From: Euonymus europaeus
Lineage: Eukaryota > Streptophyta > Magnoliopsida > Celastrales > Celastraceae
Assembly: GCA_963580455.1 (NCBI GenBank)
Contig: OY756963.1
Span: 15,333,555 to 15,397,554 of the forward strand
Direction: 5' to 3'
Length of the DNA: 64,000 nucleotides
In this document: piece after piece, positions 21,896-32,215 of the stretch
How the letters are laid out: each line of letters opens with the position of its first letter
How positions within the stretch are numbered: position 1 is the stretch's first letter
Notes under the pieces: generated by a model
Database searches by the model: none
What the model was told of the DNA's origin: nothing
Seen by the model: the letters and a program-made list of their open reading frames with translations, nothing else
Translations under genes and position numbers: made by a program

Positions 21896-22821
21896 TGAAA
21901 AACTTGAATACCAAAAATATCAACCAATGCGACACACAATATTTACGAGGAAAATCCAATTCAGGGAAAAACCTCGGGTGTTTATAACCACCAACCTTTG
22001 AAATAATCCACTATTCACAAAGGGTTACAAGAATATCCCTACAACTAGGATCCTCCACACTTACACTAGTTTCTTGCTCGATTCACTCGATACACCCAAC
22101 AACAAGTAGATCCTTCCACACGATACTCTAGAGTCGCACTGAAGTCTTCAAGCTCCAAGAACATACATGAATGCTCTCAAAGTGTAATGCAGTAATGCAT
22201 GAATTTTATCAACACAAAAACTCGCTCAAAAACTAATTTTCAATTCAGCAATATGCGAGTAAAAAACCTTAGGTTGTTTGGTTACCTAAAGCAATATATA
22301 TAACATGTGTAGGAACCAACTCAATCCTAGATTATGGCCTAAAATATATGTATAATATTAACCCACGAAATTAGGAAAAATATTGTGTCATAATCTTGGA
22401 ATCAATGTCATAAAAGATAACGAAAAACTTCCTTAATTTAAGGAGATGATTATCTCTAAATAGGAAATGATTTATATCTTGAAAAAGATAGATAATCATT
22501 CCTAAAAACAAACTTAATTTTATTTAAATCAATCAATTTAACCAAATCCATTAATTAAATAAAATCAATTACCAATTAATACATAAAATCAAATCACATA
22601 AAACCCACGATGCAAGTTTTCAAAACCTTATGCTCATATAGGTTACGTGCATCTTACTTGGAATCACTGTTAGCTCATGTAGGGTATATACAGGTTACAT
22701 GATAGCATTGTTTGATCTTTAACTTTAAATCAACCTGCATTCTAACCTAATGTGGATCTCAGCTACTCTAAAGTGGAATATTACATTGATCAAGCATAGT
22801 GTCACACAATAAAACCTTACA
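21896..22821 (-). repeat. 3' LTR of the Sirevirus-like element
   Basis: 926 bp, TG...CA ends on the minus strand. It matches 30312-31159 throughout except for an extra stretch at about 22665-22740. TATA-like words TATATATAAC occur near 22295. Confidence 0.9.
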
Positions 22822-22832
22822 AACTCTCCCTT
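22822..22832 (-). other. Polypurine tract of the Sirevirus-like element
   Basis: Minus strand CAAGGGAGAGTT directly before TGTAAGG, the start of the 3' LTR. Confidence 0.75.
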
Positions 22833-23099
22833 GATACTTTCTTGACAAAACCCAAAATAAAGTCACTTATTAACCCTACAGTTCAACTACAATTCCAACA
22901 ATGACCTGTTAACATTGCAGCTCACAAAATTCATTAGAAATAGTATCGTGGGCAGCTCAGTGCATACTCATAAAGACAACAGATTCATTAAGTAGATTCA
23001 TCCAATCATGTATTATCATCCAAATGTACACAAACACATCATGTACAGTATTCCATTCATCAGTAGTTCATACAATGCATCACAACAATGCAATTAACC

Positions 23100-24766
23100 A
23101 AGATAATCAAATCTAATTCCCAAGAAACTTTATGCACATCAATAACCAGAATCATATCAAACAAACATCTAGCATGGTCAAGTGCAAAAGAAACCAACCA
23201 CAGTGTTCAACAACAATAACTACCAAAATGAACCAGACTAGAAATGTAAATGTATCTCTCCCTTTTTGGAAAGCAAGTGACAAACTAAAAAGGCCTATGG
23301 GTCTAGGTGTGTGTCTATTGGCAATCGCATGAAGTGCTTGATTGATTTCCACAATTTTGGTCTTCAGTAGATTGTATTGACTACGCAACTCAATCATATC
23401 TTGTCCATGGATACGTGCTCCTTCATCCACTCTAGTCTCAATCTACTCCAAGGCTTGTGTGAGGAGCAGTTTTTCCTTCTTCAGGTCATGAACCCTATCT
23501 ATCAAACTATCAACTTTGACTTCAATTCCAGCACAATGAGTGGAAATCTTATCATCCAATGCAATAAGGGCACTCAAAGTAGGATTCAGGGTCTACTATA
23601 ACTGAAGTAGAAGTCTGGCTAAACACAGATGAAACTAGTTCAGAGGTAGACATGTGCTCTCCCTATAGAGATGATGCTGATGGGGGTAAGGTAGAATCAG
23701 TAGTTTTCTCTCCCTGAAGAGGAAGTACTTCCTGGACTTGTGGGTGAGATTGGAGGATAGACTTTTGCAGCACACTTCTGGAGACAGTTCTATCACAAAT
23801 GGATGGATCATGAGGAATATGAGCACTTTAAAATTCAATTTAGACGCTGCCAGAGATTAGAAATCAAAATACCAAAGGGAAGTCCATAATGAGTTGCCTT
23901 CTCAAATTTAGCTTGAATGATCCTTCTAAAAATGGTGGTAGCCAAACAGATGCGTTTACCCACAATGATAGCATGTAATAGTCTGAGACGATCCTAATTA
24001 AGGCTTACACAGTTCCTAGTAGTAGGAAGAATGTTACTGCACATGAAAAAATTCAAGGCCCTATACTATGGCTTAAGTGTGACACTTGACAATTCTCCTT
24101 TGACTGGATTAGATGATCCATCACTCCTAAGTAGGGCATGAATAACACTCAGCTTTTCAAATTGATCAGACTTCTCCAATTCATAAGGCTTGAAAGTCCA
24201 TTTTTTAACTAGAGGAACATTAAGTATTTTTGTAATTACTTTAGGAGAAAATACAAACTCCTAACCTCTAACTCTAGTCTGAATGGCAAGCACCTCTCGA
24301 AATTCAAGCTGAAACATGTTGGTGTAAAATTCCCTAAGTAATTCAACATTAATCACTGCAAAAATTTCACAATAGGCATCCCACTTTCTAGTCCTCATAA
24401 CAGATGGGATTTCGGTAGTCTCAAAATCAGAAAAAATAAACCTTCATTTAGGGATAAAGTCCTTACCCGAAAAGTAATCATCATACTTCTTCTTGGCAGC
24501 AGAGTTAGGAAACCTATTCGCAGGTAATGGAGGAGTGGATTCTGGAACAAAGGACGATGAATGTAGTTCCATAGTTGCATTGGTAGAGGGAGAAGACCTA
24601 GTGACTTCTGTACGAGCCTTTTTACGAGACTACCAACCTCTGATTTTCGTGAATCGGAAGGTGAAATTTGGGAGGCGACATCATGAACTAGTGTAACGGG
24701 ATTGGCCTCAGTAGATGGAGTCCCAGTAGGAGTAGAGGAAGACTTAGAATGAGTTTTGGGTGCCAT
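23100..24766 (-). pseudogene. Extra 3' ORF of the Sirevirus-like element (plant transposon-protein domain plus coiled coil)
   Basis: Seen: starts MAPKTHSKSSSTPTGTPSTE, a Ser/Thr/Pro-rich N-terminus. Across one frameshift and two stops it continues with KKYDDYFSGKDFIPK, REFYTNMFQLEFREVLAIQT, YELEKSDQFEKLSVIHALL and CSNILPTTRN. This pattern is what I know as the 'putative plant transposon protein' domain (Transposase_32, PF20167 type), common in uncharacterised retrotransposon ORFs. The C-terminal part (23152-23430) is a heptad-like helix (IELRSQYNLLKTKIVEINQA). Position between RNase H and PPT is that of the env-like ORF of sireviruses. I see no signal peptide or clear membrane segment. The role is unknown; the copy is decayed. 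Confidence 0.6.
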
Positions 24767-25399
24767 ATATATTCAGAGAAATAGGGGTACGAATGATCAG
24801 ATGGAGCCTACATGAACAGGACAAAGATGGTGGGTCTAACATTTCTTTGACCAGAGGAGACCTCTCTAGAATGTGAACTAATCATGCCATTAATGCCAAA
24901 ACTCATTAACCAATAATAATAAATACACCGCCCCACTTAAGATTGACACATGGAAAAAATGCAGAAAGTTGAATATGATGTAAGCTACATGAGCTTGAGG
25001 AAACCTACATGGATGCTACATGCAGTCACACACATGCAATTATTTAGCAACTATATCACACATACTTATCAAAATATGGTGTTAGAAATCAAGAACTCAT
25101 CCTTATCAGTTTAACTGCTAAATATCATGATGTAAAAATACTACATCAACATTTCATTATACACAACTTATGCACTTAGCCAATGATAATTCAAATCGTG
25201 AGTGTGTGTTGCTCAAGGTTTTCATACTAACCACCAAAAACATATTATGGTAAAGTTTTGAACCAATCATCAACTCAAGCACACTCATGAGATACCTCCT
25301 ATTATTATTATTTTCATCTTTTTCTTTTTCTCGTGAGACACTCTTTTCTTTTCTTTTCATCATTTTTTTTCTTCTCATGCACGACTAGGTAGCCCTTTC

Positions 25400-26637
25400 C
25401 AATTTTGAACTCATTAGAGTTTTGAAATATGAAAGAATGTATCGGTGGCTTTCACGATAGTCAAAGACATTGTTTCTCATAGGAGCCCATGAAGTACAAA
25501 CACAGGAGTGGATTGAGACAAATCTAACACACATGTATGTCATAGGAGAAGTAAGATACTTGAGATTAGTGTTTTATAAATCTGAACATCGTCAAAAGTG
25601 TTTCATGCATGGTATAAGTAAACACCTTGACCAATCAGCATTAGAATATCCAAGTATACTCAAGCTGGTGTCAGCAGAAAAATGAATTCCATATTCACTA
25701 GTACCACTCACATACTTCACAACACGTTTCAAAGCCAGGAAATGTGACTCTTTTGGATAGGACTGATATCTTGCACAAACACCAACACTATAGGCTATAT
25801 CAGGCCTACTCGTGGTCAAGTACAATAAGCTACCTATCATATTTCTATAAAGACTTTCATTCACAGCTTTACCTTAACATGTCCGTGTTAAGTTTGGTGG
25901 AAATACTCATGGGAGTCAATGCATGTTTAGAATTTGTAAGACCAAATTTCTTTATAAGATCCTTAGCATATTTAGATTGAGAAATAAATATACCATCATC
26001 AGATTGCTTCACTTGTAAACCAAGAAAAAATTTGATTTCTCACATCATACTCATCTCAAATTCATTAGTTATTAAGGCACCAAAATCACTTGTCATTACA
26101 TCAGAAGTAGACCCAAACACAATATCATCCACAAAAATCTGAGCAATAAGCATATTCACACCATCAAGTTTAAACAAAGTCTAATCAGCATTTTCTCTTT
26201 TAAAGCCAGATTTAACAAGGAATGATATACAACGCTCATACCAATCACGTGGTGCTTGTTTCAATCCATAGAGTGCATTTTTGAATCTATACACATAATT
26301 TGGGTTGTGCAACATAAGCCTCTTCTTGTAAAATACCATTCAATAATGCACTCTTCACTTTCATTTGATAAAGCTTCATTTTGAGAAAACATGCAACAAC
26401 AAGCAGAAGGTGAATGTATTTTAACCTAGCAACAGACACAAATGTTTCATCGAAATCTATTCCTTCTACTTGAGTGTACCCCTGTGTTACCAAACGAGCT
26501 TTATTCCTAGTGATCAATCCATCCTCATCAGTTTTGTTCTTAAAAATCCATTTAGTACCAATGACATTCACACCAGAAGGACAAGACACTACTTCCCATA
26601 CATCATTACAAACAAACTGATTCAGTTCATCATGCAT
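25400..26637 (-). pseudogene. Copia reverse transcriptase and RNase H
   Basis: Seen: 26287-26637 holds the RT start with VIGTKWIFKNKTDEDGLI and ARLVTQGYTQVEGIDFDETF; near 26140 (minus) the active-site box reads FVDDIVFGST, with Phe in place of the usual Tyr; 25592-25864 holds the RT/RNase H link, MNESLYRNMIGSLLYLTTSR and a SNADW box. Role in an intact element: synthesis of cDNA from the genomic RNA inside the particle. Stops and frameshifts separate the pieces. The linker before RT (26780-27130) has repeated GATGTAGGCTGCATG words. Confidence 0.85.
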
Positions 26638-27313
26638 GACAGAAATCCAACAATCATCATGTAAAGCATCATCAACCTTCTTAGGTTCAATTTGAGAAAC
26701 ATAGTAAAGAAAAGTTACCTTATTTTGATGCTTTCAACGAGTTGTTATTGGAGCACGAATATCTCCTATTACTTGATCCTTAGGATAATTTAATCATGCT
26801 TTGGAGGATGGATGTAGTTCTGGAGTACTTGCTGTCTCAGCAGACTCTGATGTAGGCTGCATGAGTCCTGATGTAAACTGTATGGAACTCGATGTAGGCT
26901 GCATGAATACTCATGCAGCCTGTCTTGATTCTGAAGTAGGCTGCAATGATTCAGGTCTAGTATCTTCACTTGTGTTAGATAGATTATTACCACCTGATGT
27001 AGCCTCCATCATGGTCGCATCATATCTATTTATCATCTCTAATTCTTGCACACGTTCACTTGTTACTTCATAATCATTAATAATCACAGTAGTAGACTCC
27101 ATCACAGTAGTAGACTCCATCACAGTAGATGTTTTTTTTTATTGAACACTCTATATGTACGACTATTAATTGAATAGCCCAAAAAGATTCTCTCATCACT
27201 GCGTGAATCAAACTTACCCAAGCGCTCTGTATCCTTCAAAATATAACACTTACTTTCAAATACTCAAAAATACTTGAGGTTAGATGTCTTACCTTTCCAT
27301 AGATCATACAGAG

Positions 27314-28138
27314 TCATCTTAGTACCTGAATATAAACTTGATTTACTATGTGGAATGCAGTGTTGACGGCTTCTGCCCAGAACTTTATATGAATGTCCCT
27401 TCCATGTAGCATGACATGAGCCATCTCTTGCAATACTCGATTTTTCCTTTCCACAACTCCATTTTGTTGAGAAGTTTTTGGATCTAAGAATTCATGAAAA
27501 ATTTCATTTTGTACACAAAAAGATGCAAAGATCTTGTTTTGGAACTCAGTCCCATGATCTTTCCGGATTCGCTGCAAATAATCATGGTCAATATCTTGCT
27601 CATTCAAAATTCTAAGGTACAATGCTTTGAGAGATTCAAAAGCTTCATATTTCTCACGTAAAAAACACACCCATGAATATCTAGCGAAATCATCAACCAC
27701 AACCTAAATGTACCTCTTACCTCCAATGCTCTCAACTTGAGTTAAACCCATAAGATTCATATGAACTAGCTAAAGTGGTCGACTTGTAGAAAGAGCATTT
27801 ACCTTTTTGTGAGATAACCAAGTTTGCTTACCTTGTTGACAAGGGCCACATATCTTCTTTGATCCTGTGATGATCTCTGGAATACCTATGAAATTGTTAG
27901 TTTTCATCAATTGAATCAAATCATGCTGATTTACATGACCCAACCGCTGGTGACATAAGTCAAAATTATCCATAACAGATGAGTGACAAGTAACACTGTC
28001 AGTGCGTGTAATTCCATAACAATTGTCATCTGTCCTTCTAGCTATAATCAATAGCAAAACCTGAGAATCTAACACATCACATTTATGTTGAGAAAAATTA
28101 ACAGTGCAACCTACATCATACAATTGACTTATGCTCAT
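27314..28138 (-). pseudogene. Copia integrase (GAG_pre-integrase zinc finger and catalytic core)
   Basis: Seen: the HHCC finger lies in 27770-28138 (LCHQRLGHVNQHDLIQL, then CGPCQQGKQ). The core follows: the segment before 27720 reads LVHMNLMG where HxDLxGP is expected, so the first catalytic Asp is replaced by Asn. The second is present (KDHGTEFQN) and the Glu is present (SQQNGVVERKNR). One stop near 27710 splits the frame. In Copia elements this enzyme precedes RT. The D-to-N change alone should abolish strand transfer. Confidence 0.85.
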
Positions 28139-28287
28139 AATATTAGTTTTTTACCCATCTACATACAACACATTTGTCAAATCTACCATCCCAAGACCAT
28201 GTACCATACTTTTACCTTTGATTTGATAGTACATCCATTAAAAGCTTTAATTTGTGACAGTAGGGATTTATTTTCACTCGTGTTTTG

Positions 28288-28302
28288 TGAACATCCACTA
28301 TC
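28288..28302 (-). pseudogene. Copia protease active-site motif
   Basis: Minus-strand reading gives YLDSGCSQNT, i.e. the DSG(C/A)S active site of Copia protease, preceded by a stop where Trp is expected (W to TAG). The surrounding region 28138-28600 reads in pieces only. It sits between gag and integrase as expected. Confidence 0.7.
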
Positions 28303-29139
28303 AAGATACTACTTAGCTTGACACCTAGCATTATAGGCTACAAGTGCAACTTTACATGACAGTTCACCTTTTCTAACCCAAATCTTGCGAAGAGCACGTG
28401 AAACAGATATATTAGTAGATGTCATATCAAATGAATTGAGAAAGCTCATATACTTCTAGAAAGTTAGTAAAATGTGAATCATGTGTATTTGAGACATTCT
28501 TAGCATGCACATGTCTACTCAATTTTAACAACTTAGAGAAATGAGGTCTGATATTTCCTTTAACACCACACAAATGAGAGATAGGCACGAAACCAAATCA
28601 GTTATGCAATGCATGTTTCATGTAGCCTTCAAGTAGCCTACGTGAACTGGTGGCAGTTTTTCTCATGTAACCTTCAGGTAGCCTACGTGAATTGGTGAAT
28701 GCATGCTGCATGTAATCTACATGAGAAATTGGTGACATGGGCTGAACTTTAGATGCATGCAAAGGCTGAGATGATGAAACAAAAGGAGTTTTACCTTTAT
28801 TTACCTGGTTGAAGCAAATACCCATTTCTTCATCTTCAAGATTTTTCCTTAAATAAAAAGTTTGAAATCTTTTTTAGCCTGTTGAAAATCACCAGTATAT
28901 CCAATTTCATCCCTAATTCTAGCATGTCTCATCGTACCAAGAATGTTATTCAAGTTACTGGTTTCTACTTGCAAAGTTTTAAATATAGAATATTTGGATA
29001 ATTCACTTTGCAATTTAGATATTGTACCTTGTAATTGTTGGATTTTAGTTTGATCATGATTACGTTGTTCTTGCATCTCCTCAAGCTTAGTGATCAATTC
29101 AACTTCATAAATCATTCTCTCTTGCAGCTTAGTTTGTAA

Positions 29140-30260
29140 TTAAATTCTAGTCTTCTGGCTTTTTCCAAAAGCTACAAAAAGTTGATTGTAAGCATCTTGA
29201 AGATCAACCGTATCATCATTCAAATCTTCACTTGAATCACCATCTGAATTTGAGTTCAATTCAACATGCATTGAACTGGTGAAGGCAACTAACTTGTTAT
29301 TTTTACCATCAAACTTGCCTTCTTCATTGTCACTTTCACTCTTACTAAATGTAGCCTTCATGGACATATTATTCTTCTTTTTATTTGCACACTCATGTGA
29401 CATATGTCCAAAACCATGACACTCATAACACTGAAGATTAGCTTTGGATGACTTAGCGTTCGTCTCAACTTTTAACTTCACATTAGTCTTATTGGGTAGA
29501 CTAGTCTTCCCCTTTTACAGCTTCATATACTTTTTGAAATTTTTGGCTAACAGAGCCAAACTCTTCATGTCATCATCTGAGTCCTCTTGATTGGATTTCA
29601 AAGCTACTCCTTTCATTTTTTTTATGAACGCAAAAATTGCCTTCATACGTTTGTAAAGAACCCACAAGTTCTTCTACTTTGAGTATGTCAACGTCCTTGA
29701 TTTCTTCAATAGCAGTCACCTTAGCCTGAAACCGATCTGGAAATGATTGTAGAATTTTACGAACTATATTGAGAGGTGATAGTTGTTCACCAAGCGCAAA
29801 AATGAAATTCCCTATATCATTCAACTTGGCATAAAAGTGGTCAAACATTTCATCTTCCTCCATCAGCAACATCTCAAACGAAATGGTGAGTTTCCGTAGT
29901 TTTGAAATCTTCACAGCTGGTGTGCCTTTATGTGTAACTTCTAGAATATCTCATGCCTCTTTTGCTGTCTCACAGTTGGCAATTCGTCTGAATTCCTTAG
30001 GACATACACCAGTAAACATGGCGTTGAGTGCACGAATGTTCTAGCCGGCACTGTCACACTTACCAGTGGTCCAAGACGCTGTAGGTTTAAGCACTGTCTT
30101 TTTTCTTCATCTTTTATTTTAGGTGGTGTCCATCCATAAACTACATATAACCATACCCATCATCAAGGGATTTCATGTAAATCCGCATTCTAGCCTTCCA
30201 ATAGGAATAGTGCTCACCATTGAAGAATGGAGCTTTGTTCCCATCATGATTAGTATCCAT
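29140..30260 (-). pseudogene. Copia gag with CCHC zinc knuckle
   Basis: Seen: the likely start is the ATG at 30258-30260 (MDTNHDGNKAPFFNGEHYSY, then WKARMR), a typical Copia Gag N-terminus. 29573-29914 gives the UBN2-type core (KLTISFEMLLMEEDEMFDHF). 29140-29481 has the knuckle CYECHGFGHMSHEC (C-x2-C-x4-H-x4-C) and an acidic tail. 28849-29115 continues as a coiled coil. A stop near 30190 and later frame changes break it. The Gag packs the element RNA into particles. Confidence 0.8.
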
Positions 30261-30297
30261 TATGGCTAAGGATCTCACTCAACATGTAGAGTGACCT

Positions 30298-30311
30298 GCT
30301 TCGATACAAAT
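30298..30311 (-). other. Diverged primer binding site, tRNA-iMet type
   Basis: Minus strand TTTGTATCGAAGC directly follows the LTR end TTTTTCA. It resembles TGGTATCAGAGC, the standard initiator-tRNA site of Copia elements, with several substitutions. Confidence 0.6.
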
Positions 30312-31159
30312 TGAAAAATTGAAAACTAAAAATATCAACTAGTGCAACACACAATATTCACGAGGAAAATCCAATCCAGGAAAAAATCTCGGGTGTTTGA
30401 AGCCACCAACCTTTGAAGCAATCCACTATTCACAAAGGGTTAGAATAATATTTCTAGAGCTAGGATCCATATCACATACACTAGTTTCTTGTTCGATTCA
30501 CTCGATACACCCACCATAAGTAGATCCTTTCACATGATACTCCAGAGTCGTACTGAAGCCTTCAAGCTCCAAGAACATACACGAATTCCCTCAAAGTTTA
30601 ATGCAATAATGCATGAATTTTATCAACACAGAAACTAGCTCAAAAACTAATTTTTAGTTCAGCAATATGTGAGTAAAAAAGCCTTAGGTTGTTTGGTTAC
30701 CTAAAGCAATATATATAACATTTGTAGAAACCAACTCAACCCTAGATTATGGCCTAAAAGATGTGTATAATATTAACCCACGAAATTAGAAAAAGGATCA
30801 TGTCCTAATTTTGGAATCAAGGCCATAAAAGATAAGGAAAGATTTCCTTAATTTATGGAGATGATTATCTCTAAATAAGAAAGAATTTATATCTTTAAAA
30901 AGAGAGATAATCATTCCTAAAAACAAACTTGATTTTATTCCAATCAATCAATTAAACCAAATAAATTAATTAAATAAAATCAGTTACCAATTAACACAAA
31001 AAATCAAATCATGTAAAACCCAAGATGCAAGTTTTCAAAACCTAATACTCATGTAGGCTACGTGTAGCTTGCCTGCATTCTAACGTAATGTGGATTCCAG
31101 CTATTCTAAATTAGAATATTACATTTATCAAGCATAGTGTCATACAATAAAACTTTACA
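30312..31159 (-). repeat. 5' LTR of the Sirevirus-like element
   Basis: 848 bp. It pairs with 21896-22821; a block present there near 22665-22740 is missing at about 31065. The flanking TSD TAAAT is intact. Confidence 0.9.
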
Positions 31160-31249
31160 TAAATATTTAGTGTATTTACTCTGGACTGTCATTTTACTTG
31201 CTTTCTTTTTGTACATGCAATTATCTTTCAATATCTTGTAATAAGCTAA

Positions 31250-32215
31250 AAAATCAATGTTATAATCTGAACATACAGTGTTATTATATCGCACTGACAG
31301 TTCAATTGACGGTCCTGTAGAAACATAGTCATTGATGTTTTACCTCTACTATCTTAGTGAGAATGCTTGGCTAGAGAACCTGTATGAGCATAAGGAAATT
31401 AGGGTTCCAGTTTTCATGAGGAGACATTTTTGGGCTAGGATGTCCACCGTTGGATGAAGTAGAGTATGAATGCAACCATGTAAATTCAAAGACCACACTT
31501 GTAGTTTGTTGAGCAATATGATAATGCAATATAGGGAAAAAATTGAGAAAGAGAACCAAGCAGATTTTGAGTCATTCAATGAGCGAATTTGTTGCTACAC
31601 TTTCTATGATATGGAGAGGCAAATGCGAAGTTTGTATTCTACTCATCCAAATATCACATATACAAAGATATCATTTATGGTGATAGAGGCAAGAGGAAGG
31701 TGTTGTTCTTCGTTTGGTATGCTGGAGTTGAAGTGATATTTTCTTTTCGTAGGTTTGAGTTTAGAGGCATCTTTATGTTGGCAAGCCATACAAGTTCTTA
31801 TAGTGAATGATCAATTTTTACTATCTAAAGTGCACATTTTTAAGCGATGGAGGAAAGATATTCAATGATGTCATACATGGATGAAAGTGAATTACGTTGG
31901 ATGGATCCTTACTGAGTCACAAATGAGGTATGATATGATGCATAAATCATTCACCAGATTAGCCAACTTTACTACTTAAAATGTTAGATTTTGTTTGCTA
32001 ATCCAATGCAATGGATTGTTGTATCATCGAAGAACATGCAATCTACTACATATTCACCGTTGATTTCTCCATTGTCCAATTCCCATGATCTTGTGGTGAA
32101 AAGGGGGAAAAGGACATCCACCAAGTGTGATAAATAATATTATTTTTAAAAGAAAGCGGAATAAGAATTGTAGTACTGCGACGCCTTCGACACAAACATA
32201 TGAGTACGATGAATG
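31250..32215 (+). pseudogene. FAR1/FHY3-type protein, C-terminal part
   Basis: Seen: 31360-31440 reads NAWLENLYEHKEIRVPVFMR and then HFWARMSTVG; 31470-31720 reads EKENQADFESFNERI with an arginine/serine stretch; 31755-31870 reads FRGILCWQAIQVL, the place of the SWIM zinc finger (CxCxnCxH in intact proteins; the second half is partly lost), and FKRWRKDI; about 32085 has DLVVKRGKRTSTKC. These segments follow the FAR1-protein order and continue the half at 20840-21846. Frames change several times and stops occur. The DNA between 31165 and 31330, next to the insertion, does not read as protein and may be intron. Confidence 0.7.

Larger units (their letters stand above)
21891..31164 (-). mobile_element. 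Sirevirus-like Copia retrotransposon, full length, inserted in the FAR1-like sequence
   Basis: Seen: LTRs at 21896-22821 and 30312-31159, both starting TGTAA and ending TTTTTCA on the minus strand, flanked by the 5-bp duplication TAAAT (21891-21895 and 31160-31164). Order on the minus strand: 5' LTR, PBS, gag with CCHC knuckle, protease, integrase, RT, RNase H, then about 2.5 kb with an extra ORF, PPT, 3' LTR. Integrase before RT is the Copia order; 9.26 kb length and an additional 3' ORF point to the Sirevirus branch. Many stops and frameshifts make it non-autonomous. The two LTRs differ by an indel of about 75 bp and scattered substitutions, so the insertion is not recent. Confidence 0.9.
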
